A DNA stretch of 64,000 nucleotides from Agelas oroides (Eukaryota; Porifera; Demospongiae; Agelasida; Agelasidae): assembly GCA_949130485.1 (NCBI GenBank), contig OX422186.1, positions 3,637,313-3,701,312 on the forward strand. Direction: 5' to 3'. Made by a program: the position numbers and the translations under genes. The notes under the pieces were generated by a model that made no database searches, was not told the DNA's origin, and saw nothing but the letters and a program-made list of their open reading frames with translations. This document shows positions 51,201 to 53,837 of this stretch, one piece after another; position 1 is the first letter of the stretch; each line of letters opens with the position of its first letter.

Positions 51201-53837
51201 GATCGTAATGAGGACTTGACGATAAGGTATCCAGTGTGAAATCGTAAACTGTTGCAGCAATATGGAAAGAACATTTACAAAGTTAGACTGTCACAATGAG
51301 TGATTGTGTTGTTTTTAAAATGAGTTTTGTATAGAGTTAAATTTCAAGGAAGGGAGAGGTGTAATGTTTAGATGAAATATTGTGTTGACTTTAAAGTTAA
51401 TTGTTAATTGTGTGTTATGTAATAGTCTTGTGCATGTGTGATTGCATCATGTGATGGATTCGTGTGCTAGCTGTATATGTATGTATGATTGATGTTGAGT
51501 CTGAAGAGAGATCCATGTGAATCGGAGAATTGATTAGAGTAGTTCTAACGATTGTAACAGATGGTAAGTACTTAAACTGTCTTCCAGATATCATAGTGGT
51601 CTTAAAACAAAAGGAAGAATAAGAAAAATAGTACTTTTGCCTGCACACACCTTTGAGTTTAGCTGTCTTCCATAAGGCTTTTGGGTAACTATATGAGTCT
51701 TGCTGACCATAAAGGCACTTAAAGAGGAAGGCTGGGTGCTTAAATATGCTTTAGCGTATTTGTGGTTAAGGTATACTCAGGTCGGTTAAGGTTACGGGAT
51801 ACAGTTTGCTCATTAATATTCATGAAAATATTACCTTCCTTCAAGTTCTTCGTGCAGGATCGTGATATGCATGCGTTTAACTTTACCGCTAAAAAATTTG
51901 TAATAGCCTGTAACAGCTGTGCTGGTTGGGTGGGCGGAGCAGGCAATTTGATAGCAGTGCCTGCGGCCGCGGTTAACAGACCGCGTACGAGTACTGACTT
52001 CAGCGTCAGTTATTTCCTGTTGGAAGAACATCTTACCGTATATTACACTGTATTCGAATTCTACGAGGACAGATGCAGGGCGGCTCGAAGAGTTTTCGCC
52101 GAGAGGACTTACCGTTTTTGATATACGCCTAGATTTAGTCGCTTGGTCGGTCGAAAACCACCTGGGTTTTGGATAGAAACGCGTGTCACTCACTTCCCCT
52201 GGCACACAGCGATGAAGTCGCTCCAAGCCGCCCTCAAGTAAGTTGAGTATTACCCGTAGGTGTTGAAAAGTTGTACCTGCAATCCTCTCTGAAGACAAAA
52301 TCTGACGCCAAAAGTCACGAACTTTGTCGTCGCCGCTCGCCTTAGTACGTTGTACATAAGAATTAATACTATACTGGTTAAACGGCACTCATAGTTCTGT
52401 TATATGTCGCTTCTATTGCGTGCTGTACACTGGTTCCTGCACGGAGAAAAGGAAGGTAATATTTTTCATGAATATTAATGAGCAAACTGTATCCCGTAAC
52501 CTTAAGGCGGCCCCCTAAATGTGTTACTCATGACACAGAAGTATGTGAAAGTATCGCAACAATTCACGAGCGTATTGCCATAGTTAGCAGAGATTGAATG
52601 GCTGCCGCACGTGCTAGTGTTATTCTGGCTGTTAGTCCATATTGTTCAGCTTTGTGTTATCCATGGTTGTGAAATAGGTAGGTCTGACTTACCAAAGGGC
52701 TGCCATTGAGACCGAGCGCTGTGTGTTTCTGGGAGCAGGAGAGGGGAATATAACTTGAGCTACATGAGCGACGATGACCCATCGTCTTTGGCGGTTGATG
52801 CAGAAGGTCAGATGGCTAGATAAAACTTTGAGAGTGTGTAGTGGACTAGTTGTACTAACATACTGTACCTGGCGACAGAGGCTATTGTTGCTGTTACTGG
52901 AGAGGAGAGCTTTCATAATCGAATTGAGGCGTATAAACACCTACATACATTTGCTTCTTGGAGCTTAAAGTTGTATCTGGTGCAGTGTCCCTACCCAGAT
53001 TCAGATAGCTAAAGCAAAGAGCGCTCGCACAATATCCATTGAATCAGGATTGAAAGGCGTTTCATGTTACGCAAATAGCAAAATATAATTAAGGCAATTA
53101 AACTTTGACCCCCGATTTGGGGACTGTTAGCATGTTGCCATGGCAACACTTGTTTATAATAAACTACAATCTATTTGCTACTTAGTTTGTCAAGATAGAA
53201 CATGTACATTGTCTTCAATACTTGCTCAAACTACAAAGGGTAAAATTGAGCTAAAATCAAAATTAGGGTATGCCTTAACCACTTTGAGTATAACATTTGC
53301 TTCAGTATCACGCCCTCACCATCCCTAGATACGTAGAGTCTACCGAATCTCTGATATAATATTATTAGCATCATTAGCACAGTTAAATTTGGTTAGTCTA
53401 CTACACAGTTCTGAGCCATTCTATATAAAGATGCAGTGAGATAAGGCAGTGAATCATTTCTTGCTACCCAATACTGAGAACAATATTGCTAATCTAAACA
53501 CCACACACTCAGCATGACATACAACCATACCATAGCTAGTTCGAAGTTGTCCAGCAACTGTTGTGAGAGAAGGATGCTTGCTGATTATGGCAAGAAAGAA
53601 ATGAAAAGCCACTGGGTTGGAAGCCACCCCTTGTTCAATTCTAAGAATCAATAAGCGTGTCTTCTCAGCCACTGTCCCACCATGACTGCATATCTGTTCC
53701 TTCACATCAGTAGGTACAAGGTTCACAGCAGAGGCCTCCACTGCCAGCTGTTCTGCCAAATGTTCCGGGTTGTGAATACTGCACTGGAGGTCATGGAAGT
53801 GCTTCCACAGTGCCTGCAGCTCTGGACTGCAGGCCAT
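164..53837 (-). CDS. NLR receptor gene: CARD-like - Death - NACHT - LRR, multi-exon, 3-prime end beyond window
   Basis: This is a nucleotide-binding leucine-rich-repeat receptor, by family a cytoplasmic sensor that oligomerises through NACHT and signals through its death-fold domains. I assembled thirteen exons from splice sites and reading frame. Exons 1-5 (53531-53837, 49560-49694, 44531-44653, 43717-44028, 39935-40006) all join in phase 1. The NACHT exon (35415-37014) converts to phase 2. The LRR exons (34820-34903, 32891-32977, 31620-31682, 31424-31492, 6556-6627, 2761-2844, 164-247) are all phase 2 to phase 2. The model covers at least about 1030 residues and lacks its end. The start codon has A at -3 and G at +4. 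Introns reach 25 kb and are full of transposons. LRR exons hidden between 6.6 and 31.4 kb may have been missed. The distal three could belong to another NLR, but no second NACHT lies between. The phase agreement and domain order are seen; the single-transcript claim is inferred. Confidence 0.75.
248..1925. repeat. intron with short internal duplication
   Basis: Intronic, AT-rich, without a convincing exon. At 1181-1212 and 1298-1328 a roughly 30-bp segment (core TGTGCTATT, GTGTCTC, ACCT) is repeated with a few differences, about 117 bp apart. Nothing else is recognised. Confidence 0.45.
1926..2576. repeat. fold-back element with TGGACT-rich inverted ends
   Basis: The left end (1926-1978) repeats TGGACT at short intervals and its reverse complement recurs, with changes, at 2524-2575 (AGTCCA units in the same order). 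The interior carries a tRNA-like SINE. This looks like a roughly 650-bp fold-back or MITE with degenerate subterminal repeats. I see no clear target duplication. Confidence 0.5.
2190..2290 (-). mobile_element. tRNA-derived SINE head
   Basis: On the minus strand an RNA polymerase III A-box-like TGGCTCAGTGGTAAGAGC lies at 2247-2264 and a B-box-like GGTTTGACTGC at 2211-2221, correctly ordered and about 35 bp apart. The segment does not fold into a proper tRNA and so is a SINE or tRNA pseudogene. Confidence 0.55.
2761..2844 (-). CDS. NLR distal exon: ribonuclease-inhibitor-type repeat
   Basis: An 84-bp exon, one 28-residue repeat: LADNSIGDKGLSELASGLKE then CQKLKELQ. The acceptor is CTTTGCACAG and the donor GTAAGT, phase 2 both sides. 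This is a canonical repeat with the conserved N, IG, G and C positions and no damage. Confidence 0.85.
3376..3640 (-). repeat. dispersed repeat D, inverted copy
   Basis: In reverse orientation this shares a segment around CAGCCAGTGCCGACCAAGGC and CACATGGCAGCTGTCTTGGC with the copies at 49026-49400 and 61850-62300. Divergence is substantial, so it is an old family. It has no coding capacity and its class is unknown. Confidence 0.5.
4340..4420. repeat. two adjacent hairpins
   Basis: TCTTATATA pairs with TATATAAGA at 4339-4362. Immediately after, AAGTTAGGGCAACCTAC (4375-4391) pairs perfectly with its complement at 4404-4420 around a 12-base loop. It is a perfect 17-bp stem and may be a miniature fold-back. 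Confidence 0.6.
6556..6627 (-). CDS. NLR distal exon: leucine-rich repeat
   Basis: A 72-bp exon with acceptor TCATTTCAG and donor AA|GTGAGT, phase 2 to phase 2. It reads SFSDADVQAVAELLKLCPRA then QKIK, a form typical of ribonuclease-inhibitor-like repeats in invertebrate NLRs. It lies 25 kb from the previous recognised LRR exon. Confidence 0.7.
7560..7740 (+). mobile_element. SINE copy (same family as 24.3 kb)
   Basis: Shares CACAAGCCAGG, CCTGGGTT, a CTGCTGGC motif and the tail TTTTCACCTCA..AACATC with the better SINE at 24255-24470. The A-box is eroded, so this is a decayed copy. Confidence 0.5.
8405..8730 (+). repeat. dispersed repeat A with short tandem segment
   Basis: ATCAAGTGGGGAGCTCC is tandemly repeated near 8432-8468. 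The tail at about 8655-8722 (CTCCAAAAAC, GGTCTTTAGGGGAATACC, CACTATGAGTTT) recurs at about 41722-41790 behind a G-rich minisatellite. It is a two-copy family of unknown class. Confidence 0.5.
11126..11345 (+). repeat. dispersed repeat B, copy 1
   Basis: About 220 bp matching 51561-51770 with roughly three quarters identity, including TTTAGCTGTCTTCCAT, ATATGAGTCTTGCTGA and AAAGAGGAAGGCTGGG. There is no protein coding. The other copy abuts a gypsy LTR. Confidence 0.6.
11450..12131. mobile_element. MITE with 132-bp inverted arms and G/T-rich loop
   Basis: Arms 11450-11581 and 12000-12131 are near-perfect inverted repeats (start ACAAGTCACAAAAAAG). The roughly 420-bp loop is almost free of C on the plus strand. 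A motif ATGTAGGGATG inside the arms recurs in other MITEs of the window. Open frames crossing it are low-complexity artefacts. No target duplication was fixed. Confidence 0.8.
12479..12640 (-). CDS. short basic repeat protein fragment (transposon-type)
   Basis: A 53-codon frame reading MRNVHKKRARDKQNYLRNKE then SKRQASRNKYWKNPEKH. The pattern R-Y-x-x-N-x-E-x-K-R-x-x-S-R is a short tandem repeat known from proteins of some transposable elements in invertebrates. The region is CpG-richer than its surroundings. It probably is a fragment; the host element is not identifiable. Confidence 0.35.
   Translation of the reverse strand: MRNVHKKRARDKQNYLRNKESKRQASRNKYWKNPEKHSYSPRVPLPQLCLTSL
13011..13033. 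repeat. AGA microsatellite
   Basis: About seven to eight uninterrupted AGA units. Confidence 0.9.
13034..14085. other. unrecognised intronic stretch
   Basis: It includes one CATCCCTACAT motif near 13240 followed by a short inverted pair (TGGCGTAC / GTACGCCA), probably a MITE stub. A 94-codon minus-strand open frame at 13602-13883 resembles nothing I know. Confidence 0.35.
14094..16334 (+). mobile_element. hAT transposon, nearly full length
   Basis: The TIRs are (T)AGTGGTGGGACGAATG at the left and its complement at the right end. An 8-bp target duplication, ATTTATC plus one variable base (14086-14093 and 16335-16342), matches hAT insertion. The element is 2.24 kb and carries one transposase gene filling most of its length. 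It sits in a large NLR intron in the opposite orientation to the host gene. Confidence 0.9.
14257..16062 (+). pseudogene. hAT transposase, BED finger to dimerisation domain
   Basis: The first 472 codons are open (14257-15675). An N-terminal Ser-rich leader is followed by a BED zinc finger (CRLC at about residues 43-46, with H..H in HLTRVH). Then come hAT core blocks: LTSDMWTS (first Asp), VVHDTVANAE (second Asp), CAAHKLQLAVNEGL and SPTRWNSTFYM. The C-terminal dimerisation block (STPSERLFSKAGQI, NKRRSLL, FLNSNYKYL) lies in the same frame but behind two in-frame stops, TAG at 15673 and TGA at 15907. Both are explained by C-to-T changes (CAG or CGA). The family is ZBED4-like hAT. It is a transposase that cuts and rejoins at its TIRs, probably now inactive and lost recently. 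Confidence 0.9.
16335..17640. repeat. intron with a tandem duplication
   Basis: About 200 bp at 16881-17100 recurs with changes at 17121-17280: both contain TTGGCTTCAGTCATTA, AAAATTCCTGGA and GCATTCCA. One diverged tandem duplication; otherwise nothing recognised. Confidence 0.55.
17641..18340 (+). repeat. 0.7-kb dispersed block C, copy 1
   Basis: Matches 54541-55300 along its whole length: MITE head, then CAGTTAGACCTAA, TTGACAGTTTAGTA, GGCATGTAATA, AACTGAATGCAGC and CCTTACCTAC. Ends are not sharply defined. It may be one non-autonomous element that includes the MITE, or a LTR-like unit. Confidence 0.6.
17693..17887. mobile_element. palindromic MITE, nested stems
   Basis: Outer TIR ATGTAGGGATGGCACACC pairs with its complement at the right end. 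Inside, GTGAAGGTAAATATA pairs with TATATTTACCTTCAC, and inside that CTTTTACACT pairs with AGTGTAAAAAG. Other members lie at 54574-54757 and 50050-50143. Confidence 0.75.
18341..20659. other. unrecognised intronic stretch
   Basis: It contains open frames of 146 codons (18438-18878) and 148 codons (19890-20336) on the plus strand. Neither shows a known motif or splice context. The end of the first is locally GC-richer. They may be remnants of mobile elements. Confidence 0.3.
20660..21835 (+). pseudogene. PIF/Harbinger transposase with THAP-like N-terminus, degraded
   Basis: The N-terminal part keeps the tail of a THAP finger (RKWIGKKCLPESSRVFSLHF; the usual Cys before SLHF is Phe and the leading Cys pair is not visible). 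Next come IRFYTGFPSRKHFESCF and a helix-turn-helix-like FGVHLSTVSRIFI. The DDE_Tnp_4 nuclease follows: CAKVQQHMPECF, TTAIIDAAEV (first Asp), ISDKELTRQSGLL, VMADKGFDI (second Asp) and LRIHVESA (final acidic region). Several frame changes and stops break it. Harbinger elements pair this nuclease with a Myb-like protein, which I do not see. No TIRs were found. Confidence 0.85.
21982..22510 (-). pseudogene. YqaJ-type nuclease, C-terminal part
   Basis: On the minus strand the conserved core of a lambda-exonuclease-like YqaJ domain is read: GLYVHPYHGWLAATPDATV, EPDGIHKVKCP, then YNYYHQVQLQLAVTTFKWCD and LVYTT. The tail reads IAIECIYPDFAWQLQ and ends at TGA about 21982. It changes frame at least twice. 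The part encoding the N-terminal side lies at 27497 and beyond, on the far side of a 4.98-kb insertion. In animals such SAP/SWIM/YqaJ proteins are multicopy and behave like transposon-associated genes; the host function is unknown. Confidence 0.75.
22695..22880 (-). CDS. candidate terminal exon of the 4.98-kb element
   Basis: An open segment rich in basic residues (REKRSQRWKALSNRD, KYIKEQQKGTSTQTG) ends 79 bp inside the left TIR. Its upstream side is interrupted by the fold-back at 22880. No family is recognised. It could be the last exon of the element's own gene, read right to left. Confidence 0.35.
   Translation of the reverse strand, partial: LAPQRGREKRSQRWKALSNRDTKYIKEQQKGTSTQTGASPVRFCHCWLELACRKVRKYSLR
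22880..24831. mobile_element. fold-back element, 1.95 kb, nested
   Basis: Outer ends GACTCGTGATATGCTGCCGC (22880) and its complement (ending 24831) begin long inverted arms, roughly 22880-23350 against 24140-24831, about 90 percent alike. The right arm is lengthened by a SINE. At the centre a second inverted pair (23938-23980 / 24005-24052, core CATATGCTATACAGT) nearly closes the palindrome. No transposase is seen. Confidence 0.85.
24255..24470 (+). mobile_element. tRNA-derived SINE inserted in fold-back arm
   Basis: A-box TAGCTCAGTCGCAGAGC (24357-24373) and B-box GGTTTGATTCC (24400-24410) are well preserved. The tail CTTTTCACTTTCCTCC..TTTCACCTCA follows. It is absent from the matching place of the left arm, and AACTATCAGCT / ATCAGCT repeats flank it, so it inserted after the arms were formed. 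Related copies lie at 7560-7740 and 62740-62935. Confidence 0.8.
25338..25409. repeat. hairpin
   Basis: CATTGCGCCCACATTGACTT pairs with its complement (one or two mismatches) 30 bases downstream, inside the 4.98-kb element. It is an isolated 22-bp stem. Confidence 0.65.
26338..26690. mobile_element. 353-bp MITE, GGGGCCGTTCACAAACAGG ends
   Basis: TIRs of about 36 bp start GGGGCCGTTCACAAAC on the left and GGGTCCGTTCACAAAC on the right strand. TAA flanks both sides (26335-26337, 26691-26693). The interior has C-runs and no coding. It is nested in the 4.98-kb element. Confidence 0.8.
26769..27452 (+). CDS. 227-codon open frame in the 4.98-kb element, unrecognised
   Basis: The frame is open for 684 bp and runs into the right TIR. 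A hairpin (TGCCAGTGGCACACATGT and complement, about 26842-26889) lies inside its start. It has no motif I know and starts in a region also shaped by the MITE, so it may be chance openness. Confidence 0.25.
   Translation: MSSKFSWPRCLSTSSWGVIMSMQPASGTHVTYKSHVYHWQAQIPNFCLDYQTITLQGHFRLALHKFRPHLAFLCLSCNISRTTQRTNTGQIPACSQEPVDSTDANMVETSTCLERPISIESDWSMFSFALSVQSSYRYQNILRIGEVLGHRIDAKISPKAASEKAQTTVSENTYTFPNIDVFRTAILSLLATTGNNARASFLVHQVLRTSATVLWYRRMFTQFSLRV
27179..27324 (-). CDS. candidate first exon of the 4.98-kb element
   Basis: A 48-codon frame begins MAVRKTSIFGKVYVFSD, 67 bp inside the right TIR, with a strong start context (AAAATGG). It ends at TTTTG|GTAGCG, a possible donor. Its place just inside the TIR is where a transposase gene would start, but the protein is not recognised. 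Confidence 0.35.
27497..27990 (-). pseudogene. SAP/YqaJ gene, middle part
   Basis: It reads FDPRPLCYRHPDYEAL, then LSPDEVKEVERNTQAQ and NPIWFEKRRKGG. These are the blocks directly before and at the start of a YqaJ nuclease domain (the usual form is ERNTxxQSxxPxWFExRKGRxTAS). Further left it continues, after the 4.98-kb insertion, into the C-terminal part at 21982-22510. The frame changes near the WFE block. Confidence 0.75.
28191..28412 (+). pseudogene. SWIM-like zinc-finger fragment, inverted relative to its neighbours
   Basis: VLVDDYSIVGAECGCPAG is followed directly by IAALCYSLDKFCK. This is the SWIM zinc-finger context of SAP/SWIM/YqaJ proteins, with the usual CKH segment between the halves missing. 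It is read on the plus strand, opposite to the SAP and YqaJ pieces on either side, so the segment may have been inverted or come from another copy. Confidence 0.45.
28512..29270. mobile_element. 759-bp TIR element with GAATAGTAGCCGC subterminal repeats
   Basis: Ends share GTATTTCTTC; inward, both sides carry repeated AATAGTAGCC and AAACGCCGCCCTC motifs. The left flank is TA; the right flank is eroded. The interior includes a three-unit telomere-like run. Non-autonomous, no coding seen. Confidence 0.7.
28928..28948. repeat. interstitial telomere-like CCCTAA run
   Basis: Three and a half CCCTAA units inside the 28.5-29.3 kb element. Too short to be a telomere relic with certainty. Confidence 0.7.
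29372..29553 (-). CDS. SAP-domain exon, first exon of the SAP/YqaJ gene
   Basis: The frame begins MNQNNLTLTMQASPV and ends KRWLACRQAPKSGRKAELVT at donor CGAG|GTAATT. The C-terminal half is a SAP DNA-binding motif (two helices around L-x-x-W-L-x-x-R and G-x-K-A-E-L). The second Met is an alternative start. In the family this exon precedes SWIM and YqaJ parts, which are found downstream on the same strand in broken form. Confidence 0.6.
29554..31423. other. unrecognised intronic stretch
   Basis: No convincing exon. A TGTAGGGATGG motif at about 30273 marks a MITE stub. Near 30860-30930, GACAAACTGACAAACTGACAG and a palindromic CACGCATGCGCACACGGGG look like the end of a further repeat family. Confidence 0.3.
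31424..31492 (-). CDS. NLR exon 10: tentative leucine-rich repeat
   Basis: A 69-bp segment after acceptor CTACTTAG encodes VFLKKVQCKLQASTALV and would leave in phase 2 at a weak donor, CTG|GTTGAC. Leucine spacing is plausible. The weak donor makes the right boundary uncertain. Confidence 0.35.
31620..31682 (-). CDS. NLR exon 9: probable leucine-rich repeat
   Basis: A 63-bp open segment with acceptor TATATTCAG and donor CAG|GTAGTT, phase 2 to phase 2. It encodes LTINLEVSKELGKVAAA. The repeat match is weak but phase and position fit the NLR series. Confidence 0.45.
32144..32416 (+). CDS. HIRAN-like domain protein, 90 residues
   Basis: It reads VRGHHVYKAAWSPYIGEEL, then VNNIHDDFAVAVLKNGN, VGHVPREISRVC and WYFLHKSGSETT. 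This is the pattern of HIRAN domains (conserved HxY..W.P..GE.L, then the D..AV.V, then GH.P), which in helicases such as HLTF bind 3-prime ends of single-stranded DNA. The protein is little more than this domain, and the gene lies wholly between transposon TIRs. The frame is intact; the start codon is the first in-frame ATG after the left TIR. Its role is unknown; a part in recognising transposon ends or host replication forks is an inference. Confidence 0.7.
   Translation: MATTFRIESTVRGHHVYKAAWSPYIGEELPVQREVNNIHDDFAVAVLKNGNTVGHVPREISRVCWYFLHKSGSETTIVLLNALATYSKHV
32443..32462. repeat. poly-G run of 20
   Basis: An uninterrupted G20, able to form quadruplex DNA and prone to sequencing-length error. 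Confidence 0.9.
32891..32977 (-). CDS. NLR exon 8: leucine-rich repeat
   Basis: An 87-bp exon with acceptor TCCACAG and donor GTGAGT, phase 2 on both sides. It encodes GEALIAQLSSLDSLKYLM at its C-terminal half, with the L spacing of a leucine-rich repeat. It lies 330 bp from the right end of the HIRAN-bearing transposon. Confidence 0.6.
33331..34015 (+). pseudogene. Crypton-type (DUF3504) recombinase remnant
   Basis: Readable blocks are INAWKWWRDS, EAKCKTLR, CNEDHHACLADFLVSEDDES, EYIESLIVKGTKTRTG, YGTGTRCGPVLYYKKYVSLH and ESKFPFYLA. These match the order found in DUF3504/KIAA1958-like proteins derived from Crypton tyrosine recombinases. Stops and small shifts break it, and the catalytic C-terminal block is not seen. 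Preceding DNA (33215-33250) has a TAGTCGAAACGTTGG motif common to several retroelement tails. Confidence 0.65.
34016..34819. other. intron, nothing recognised
   Basis: AT-rich sequence between the Crypton remnant and NLR exon 7, without a supported feature. Confidence 0.5.
34820..34903 (-). CDS. NLR exon 7: leucine-rich repeat
   Basis: An 84-bp exon (28 residues) between CTTTTCAG-like acceptor and GTGAGT donor, phase 2 to phase 2. It reads LKKTLIRRKVVTAFVAFLGK then FPNVETLE, an irregular repeat directly following the NACHT region. Confidence 0.65.
35415..37014 (-). CDS. NLR exon 6: NACHT NTPase with helical and winged-helix region
   Basis: This 1600-bp exon has acceptor GTTTTTAG|GT and donor CTCAG|GTACAG; it enters in phase 1 and leaves in phase 2. 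Walker A is GRPGCGKTT at about 36725-36751 and Walker B is CIVFDGIDEY at about 36500-36532. A sensor-like SSRPAA follows. FAHLTFQEFLAAYH near the C-terminal third is the conserved NACHT-associated helical/winged-helix signature. The last residues (HPLVNVKCL) begin the first leucine-rich repeat. NACHT binds ATP/dATP and drives oligomerisation. No stop or shift was seen over 533 codons, so the exon appears to be under selection. Sequence style is closest to sponge and cnidarian NLRs. Confidence 0.92.
37015..39934. other. intron, mostly unrecognised, with microsatellite
   Basis: A CATCCCTACAT MITE end lies at about 38026. A TG-rich microsatellite lies at 39345-39390. Overlapping open frames at 38055-38409 and 38825-39157 have no recognisable motif. 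Confidence 0.4.
39935..40006 (-). CDS. NLR exon 5: short basic linker
   Basis: This 72-bp exon has acceptor TTTGCAG and donor CAAG|GTACTG, phase 1 both sides. It encodes 24 residues, PMPTTSQPPAKRIRLDDSQV and a few more. PPAKRIRLDD resembles a monopartite nuclear localisation signal, although a linker role alone is possible. Confidence 0.6.
40007..41450. other. intron, nothing recognised
   Basis: A 124-codon plus-strand open frame (40292-40666) shows no family features. No repeat structure was found. Confidence 0.4.
41455..41790 (+). repeat. degenerate minisatellite plus tail of dispersed repeat A
   Basis: Units of about 20-30 bp built on GCATTTGTAGCTAAATG and GGGGTAGTTA recur from 41455 to 41720. 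The following segment (41722-41790) matches the tail at 8655-8722. Confidence 0.6.
41934..42234. mobile_element. 301-bp MITE, TA target
   Basis: Ends CTGTATTGTCC and CCAGTTATACTG read inward as CTGTATTG / CAGTATAA, each flanked by TA. Interior AAATTTGGC / GCCAAATTT motifs are inverted. Ends are imperfect, so it is an older copy. Confidence 0.5.
42235..42883. repeat. short stretch with imperfect inverted segments
   Basis: CCGTGCAAGTG at about 42335 is matched inversely by CACTTGCACGG near 42630, with partial pairing around both. It may be a decayed fold-back of about 300-400 bp. Confidence 0.35.
42884..43231. mobile_element. 348-bp MITE, TA target, CTGTAGATTGGGAAA ends
   Basis: Left CTGTAGATTGGGAAAATTAC and right CCGTAGATTGGGAAATTTTC (complement strand) are flanked by TA (42882-42883, 43232-43233). 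TTAAAATAATTT follows inside both arms. Same family as 44313-44432. Confidence 0.75.
43717..44028 (-). CDS. NLR exon 4: Death domain
   Basis: The exon encodes 104 residues with a clear Death-domain pattern: LTEILRPAAPQW, IGGSLGLLHSDL, then YFREMLSQWLKWAPPNHPLP and TLEALAVAL. The W and the FREMLxxWLK helix are hallmarks of the family. The acceptor is TATTAG|GT; the most likely donor is AAAG|GTTGGT, which keeps phase 1. Death domains recruit Death-containing adaptors. The presence of a CARD-like exon upstream in the same frame implies two death-fold modules in one receptor. Confidence 0.8.
44313..44432. mobile_element. 120-bp MITE of the CTGTAGAT family
   Basis: Ends CAGTAGATCTGGAAGTTTTC and CTGTAGATCGGGAAACTTTT (complement strand), flanked by TA at 44311-44312 and 44433-44434. 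Contains GGTTGGTCTCGACC, shared with the left arm of 42884-43231. Confidence 0.75.
44531..44653 (-). CDS. NLR exon 3: Gly/Gln/Pro-rich linker
   Basis: This 123-bp exon has acceptor TTCTTCAG and donor A|GTAGGT, phase 1 to phase 1. It encodes 41 residues rich in glycine, glutamine, serine and proline (GFVPPSGTSQVGG, NPPQQSTGGEQSV). It is a flexible spacer between the CARD-like and Death domains and can be skipped without changing the frame. Confidence 0.6.
45000..45490 (+). repeat. minisatellite I, 58-bp higher-order unit
   Basis: The 58-bp unit consists of four modules: CATGCATAGTCTCT, CTCATACAGTCTCT, CATGCACAGTCTCT and a 16-base CTCACACACAGTCTCT. The right part is highly homogeneous. Open frames across it (SHTQSLMHSL) are products of the repeat, not genes. 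Confidence 0.9.
45526..45612 (+). repeat. minisatellite II, 14-bp unit
   Basis: Five or more copies of GCGTGAGAGACTAG, the reverse orientation of the AGTCTCT module in array I. A small palindrome (CTCATGCATGAG, about 45499-45510) marks the switch. Confidence 0.85.
45613..46380. repeat. G-rich spacer with G16 run
   Basis: ACAACAAACCACATC directly after array II recurs after array III at 48833. GAGAGATGCTCC occurs twice (about 45829 and 46210) in similar contexts. A run of 16 G lies at 45841-45856. No gene seen. Confidence 0.6.
46381..47340 (+). other. coding-like but broken unrecognised region
   Basis: Several plus-strand segments are open and protein-like in different frames (VRLGHKRRYSAFAENVYG; IRKEFGKKYRFLNEVPVFME). 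Together they suggest a decayed coding sequence of unknown family lying between the two inverted minisatellites. No motif allows a name. Confidence 0.3.
47880..48120 (+). repeat. dispersed repeat E, copy 1
   Basis: Matches 62980-63185: ATGGGCTAAG, AAAATCATGAG, TATGAG, and GCGCTTCAAT/GTGCTTCAAT near the end. At the second site it follows a SINE, so it may be part of the same composite. Confidence 0.5.
48180..48835 (-). repeat. minisatellite III, 28-bp unit (two 14-mers)
   Basis: About 23 copies of ACGAGAGACTGTAC plus ATGAGGCGGTGTAC (variants ATGAGACGG, ATGAGGTGG). Because 28 is not a multiple of three and contains no stop on the minus strand, all three minus frames stay open over 600-700 bp and give the same 28-residue cycle (VHRLMYSLSCTPPHVQSL...). 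No gene is implied. Confidence 0.9.
48836..49025. repeat. flank of array III with stray units
   Basis: Single AGAGACT-type units continue at about 48926-48970 (ATGAGAGACTACAC, GGTGCATGAGAGA), showing that the array was once longer. Confidence 0.6.
49026..49400 (+). repeat. dispersed repeat D, copy 2
   Basis: Matches 61850-62300 in the same orientation: CCACACCCACTCATTA, GAGC..CAATGGTCAG-type, CCACCATGTGCA. Low identity, old. Confidence 0.5.
49560..49694 (-). CDS. NLR exon 2: linker
   Basis: This 135-bp exon is bounded by CTGCAG acceptor and G|GTAAGT donor, phase 1 on both sides. It encodes 45 residues of low-order linker (QQTLGDCVPVEPNPLLMGGQ and onward, ending TSVQG). There is no recognisable domain. 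Its length is a multiple of three, so skipping it would keep the frame. Confidence 0.6.
50050..50143. mobile_element. inner part of palindromic MITE family
   Basis: AAGTGAAGGTAAATAT and TTTACCTTCACTTTT form the ends and GTGTAAAAAGATGT lies inside. It corresponds to the middle stem of the 17693 and 54574 elements without the outer TIR. Confidence 0.6.
50190..51559 (+). mobile_element. Ty3/gypsy fossil: RNase H, integrase, 3-prime LTR
   Basis: A truncated pol of a Ty3/gypsy LTR retrotransposon. Parts in order are an RNase H region, an integrase core region, an acidic C-terminal tail, a purine tract and a 200-bp LTR (51360-51559). The 5-prime half is missing. It is broken, with roughly five or more breaks, and old. 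It lies on the strand opposite to the NLR gene, inside its intron between exons 1 and 2. Confidence 0.85.
51360..51559 (+). repeat. LTR of the gypsy fossil
   Basis: It begins TGTAATG directly after a purine tract AAGGAAGGGAGAGG and ends TAACA, the TG...CA form of LTRs. The matching 5-prime LTR is not in the window, so insertion age cannot be measured from the pair. Confidence 0.65.
51561..51770 (+). repeat. dispersed repeat B, copy 2
   Basis: Starts at the LTR border and matches 11126-11345. It may be the repeat into which the gypsy element inserted. Confidence 0.6.
51790..52501. mobile_element. 712-bp TTAA-target TIR element
   Basis: TIRs of about 55 bp start GGTTACGGGATACAGTTTGC on both ends, with one indel, and TTAA flanks both sides (51786-51789, 52502-52505). 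TTAA targets are used by piggyBac and Kolobok elements. The interior is CpG-rich relative to surroundings and almost filled by one minus-strand frame. Confidence 0.9.
51831..52388 (-). CDS. 185-codon frame inside the TTAA element, unrecognised
   Basis: It starts MPFNQYSINSYVQRTKASGD and stays open for 558 bp, ending within the left TIR. The composition is protein-like, with basic clusters (RTRSVNRGRRH). A shorter plus-strand frame overlaps. No known domain is visible. It may be the remnant of an internal gene or chance openness in CpG-rich sequence. Confidence 0.35.
   Translation of the reverse strand: MPFNQYSINSYVQRTKASGDDKVRDFWRQILSSERIAGTTFQHLRVILNLLEGGLERLHRCVPGEVSDTRFYPKPRWFSTDQATKSRRISKTVSPLGENSSSRPASVLVEFEYSVIYGKMFFQQEITDAEVSTRTRSVNRGRRHCYQIACSAHPTSTAVTGYYKFFSGKVKRMHITILHEELEGR
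52506..53530. other. intron 1, nothing recognised except a MITE stub
   Basis: At 53312-53345 CCATCCCTAGATACGTAGAG, GTCTACCGAATCTCTGATA resembles 11393-11435. Nothing else is supported. Confidence 0.4.
53531..53837 (-). CDS. NLR exon 1: start codon and CARD-like death-fold domain
   Basis: It encodes about 102 residues beginning MACSPELQALW. The spacing of hydrophobic residues (LAEQL, then NPVAFHFFLAII, then AGQLRTSY) matches a six-helix CARD-type bundle, a homotypic adaptor-binding module. The exon ends at TATG followed by GTATGG, leaving phase 1. The start ATG has a good context (ACA before, G after). A likely 3-prime splice site (CTGCAG) lies 34 bases upstream, so the leader probably has an additional upstream exon. 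The domain could equally be called DED-like; the assignment rests on pattern, not on a search. Confidence 0.7.
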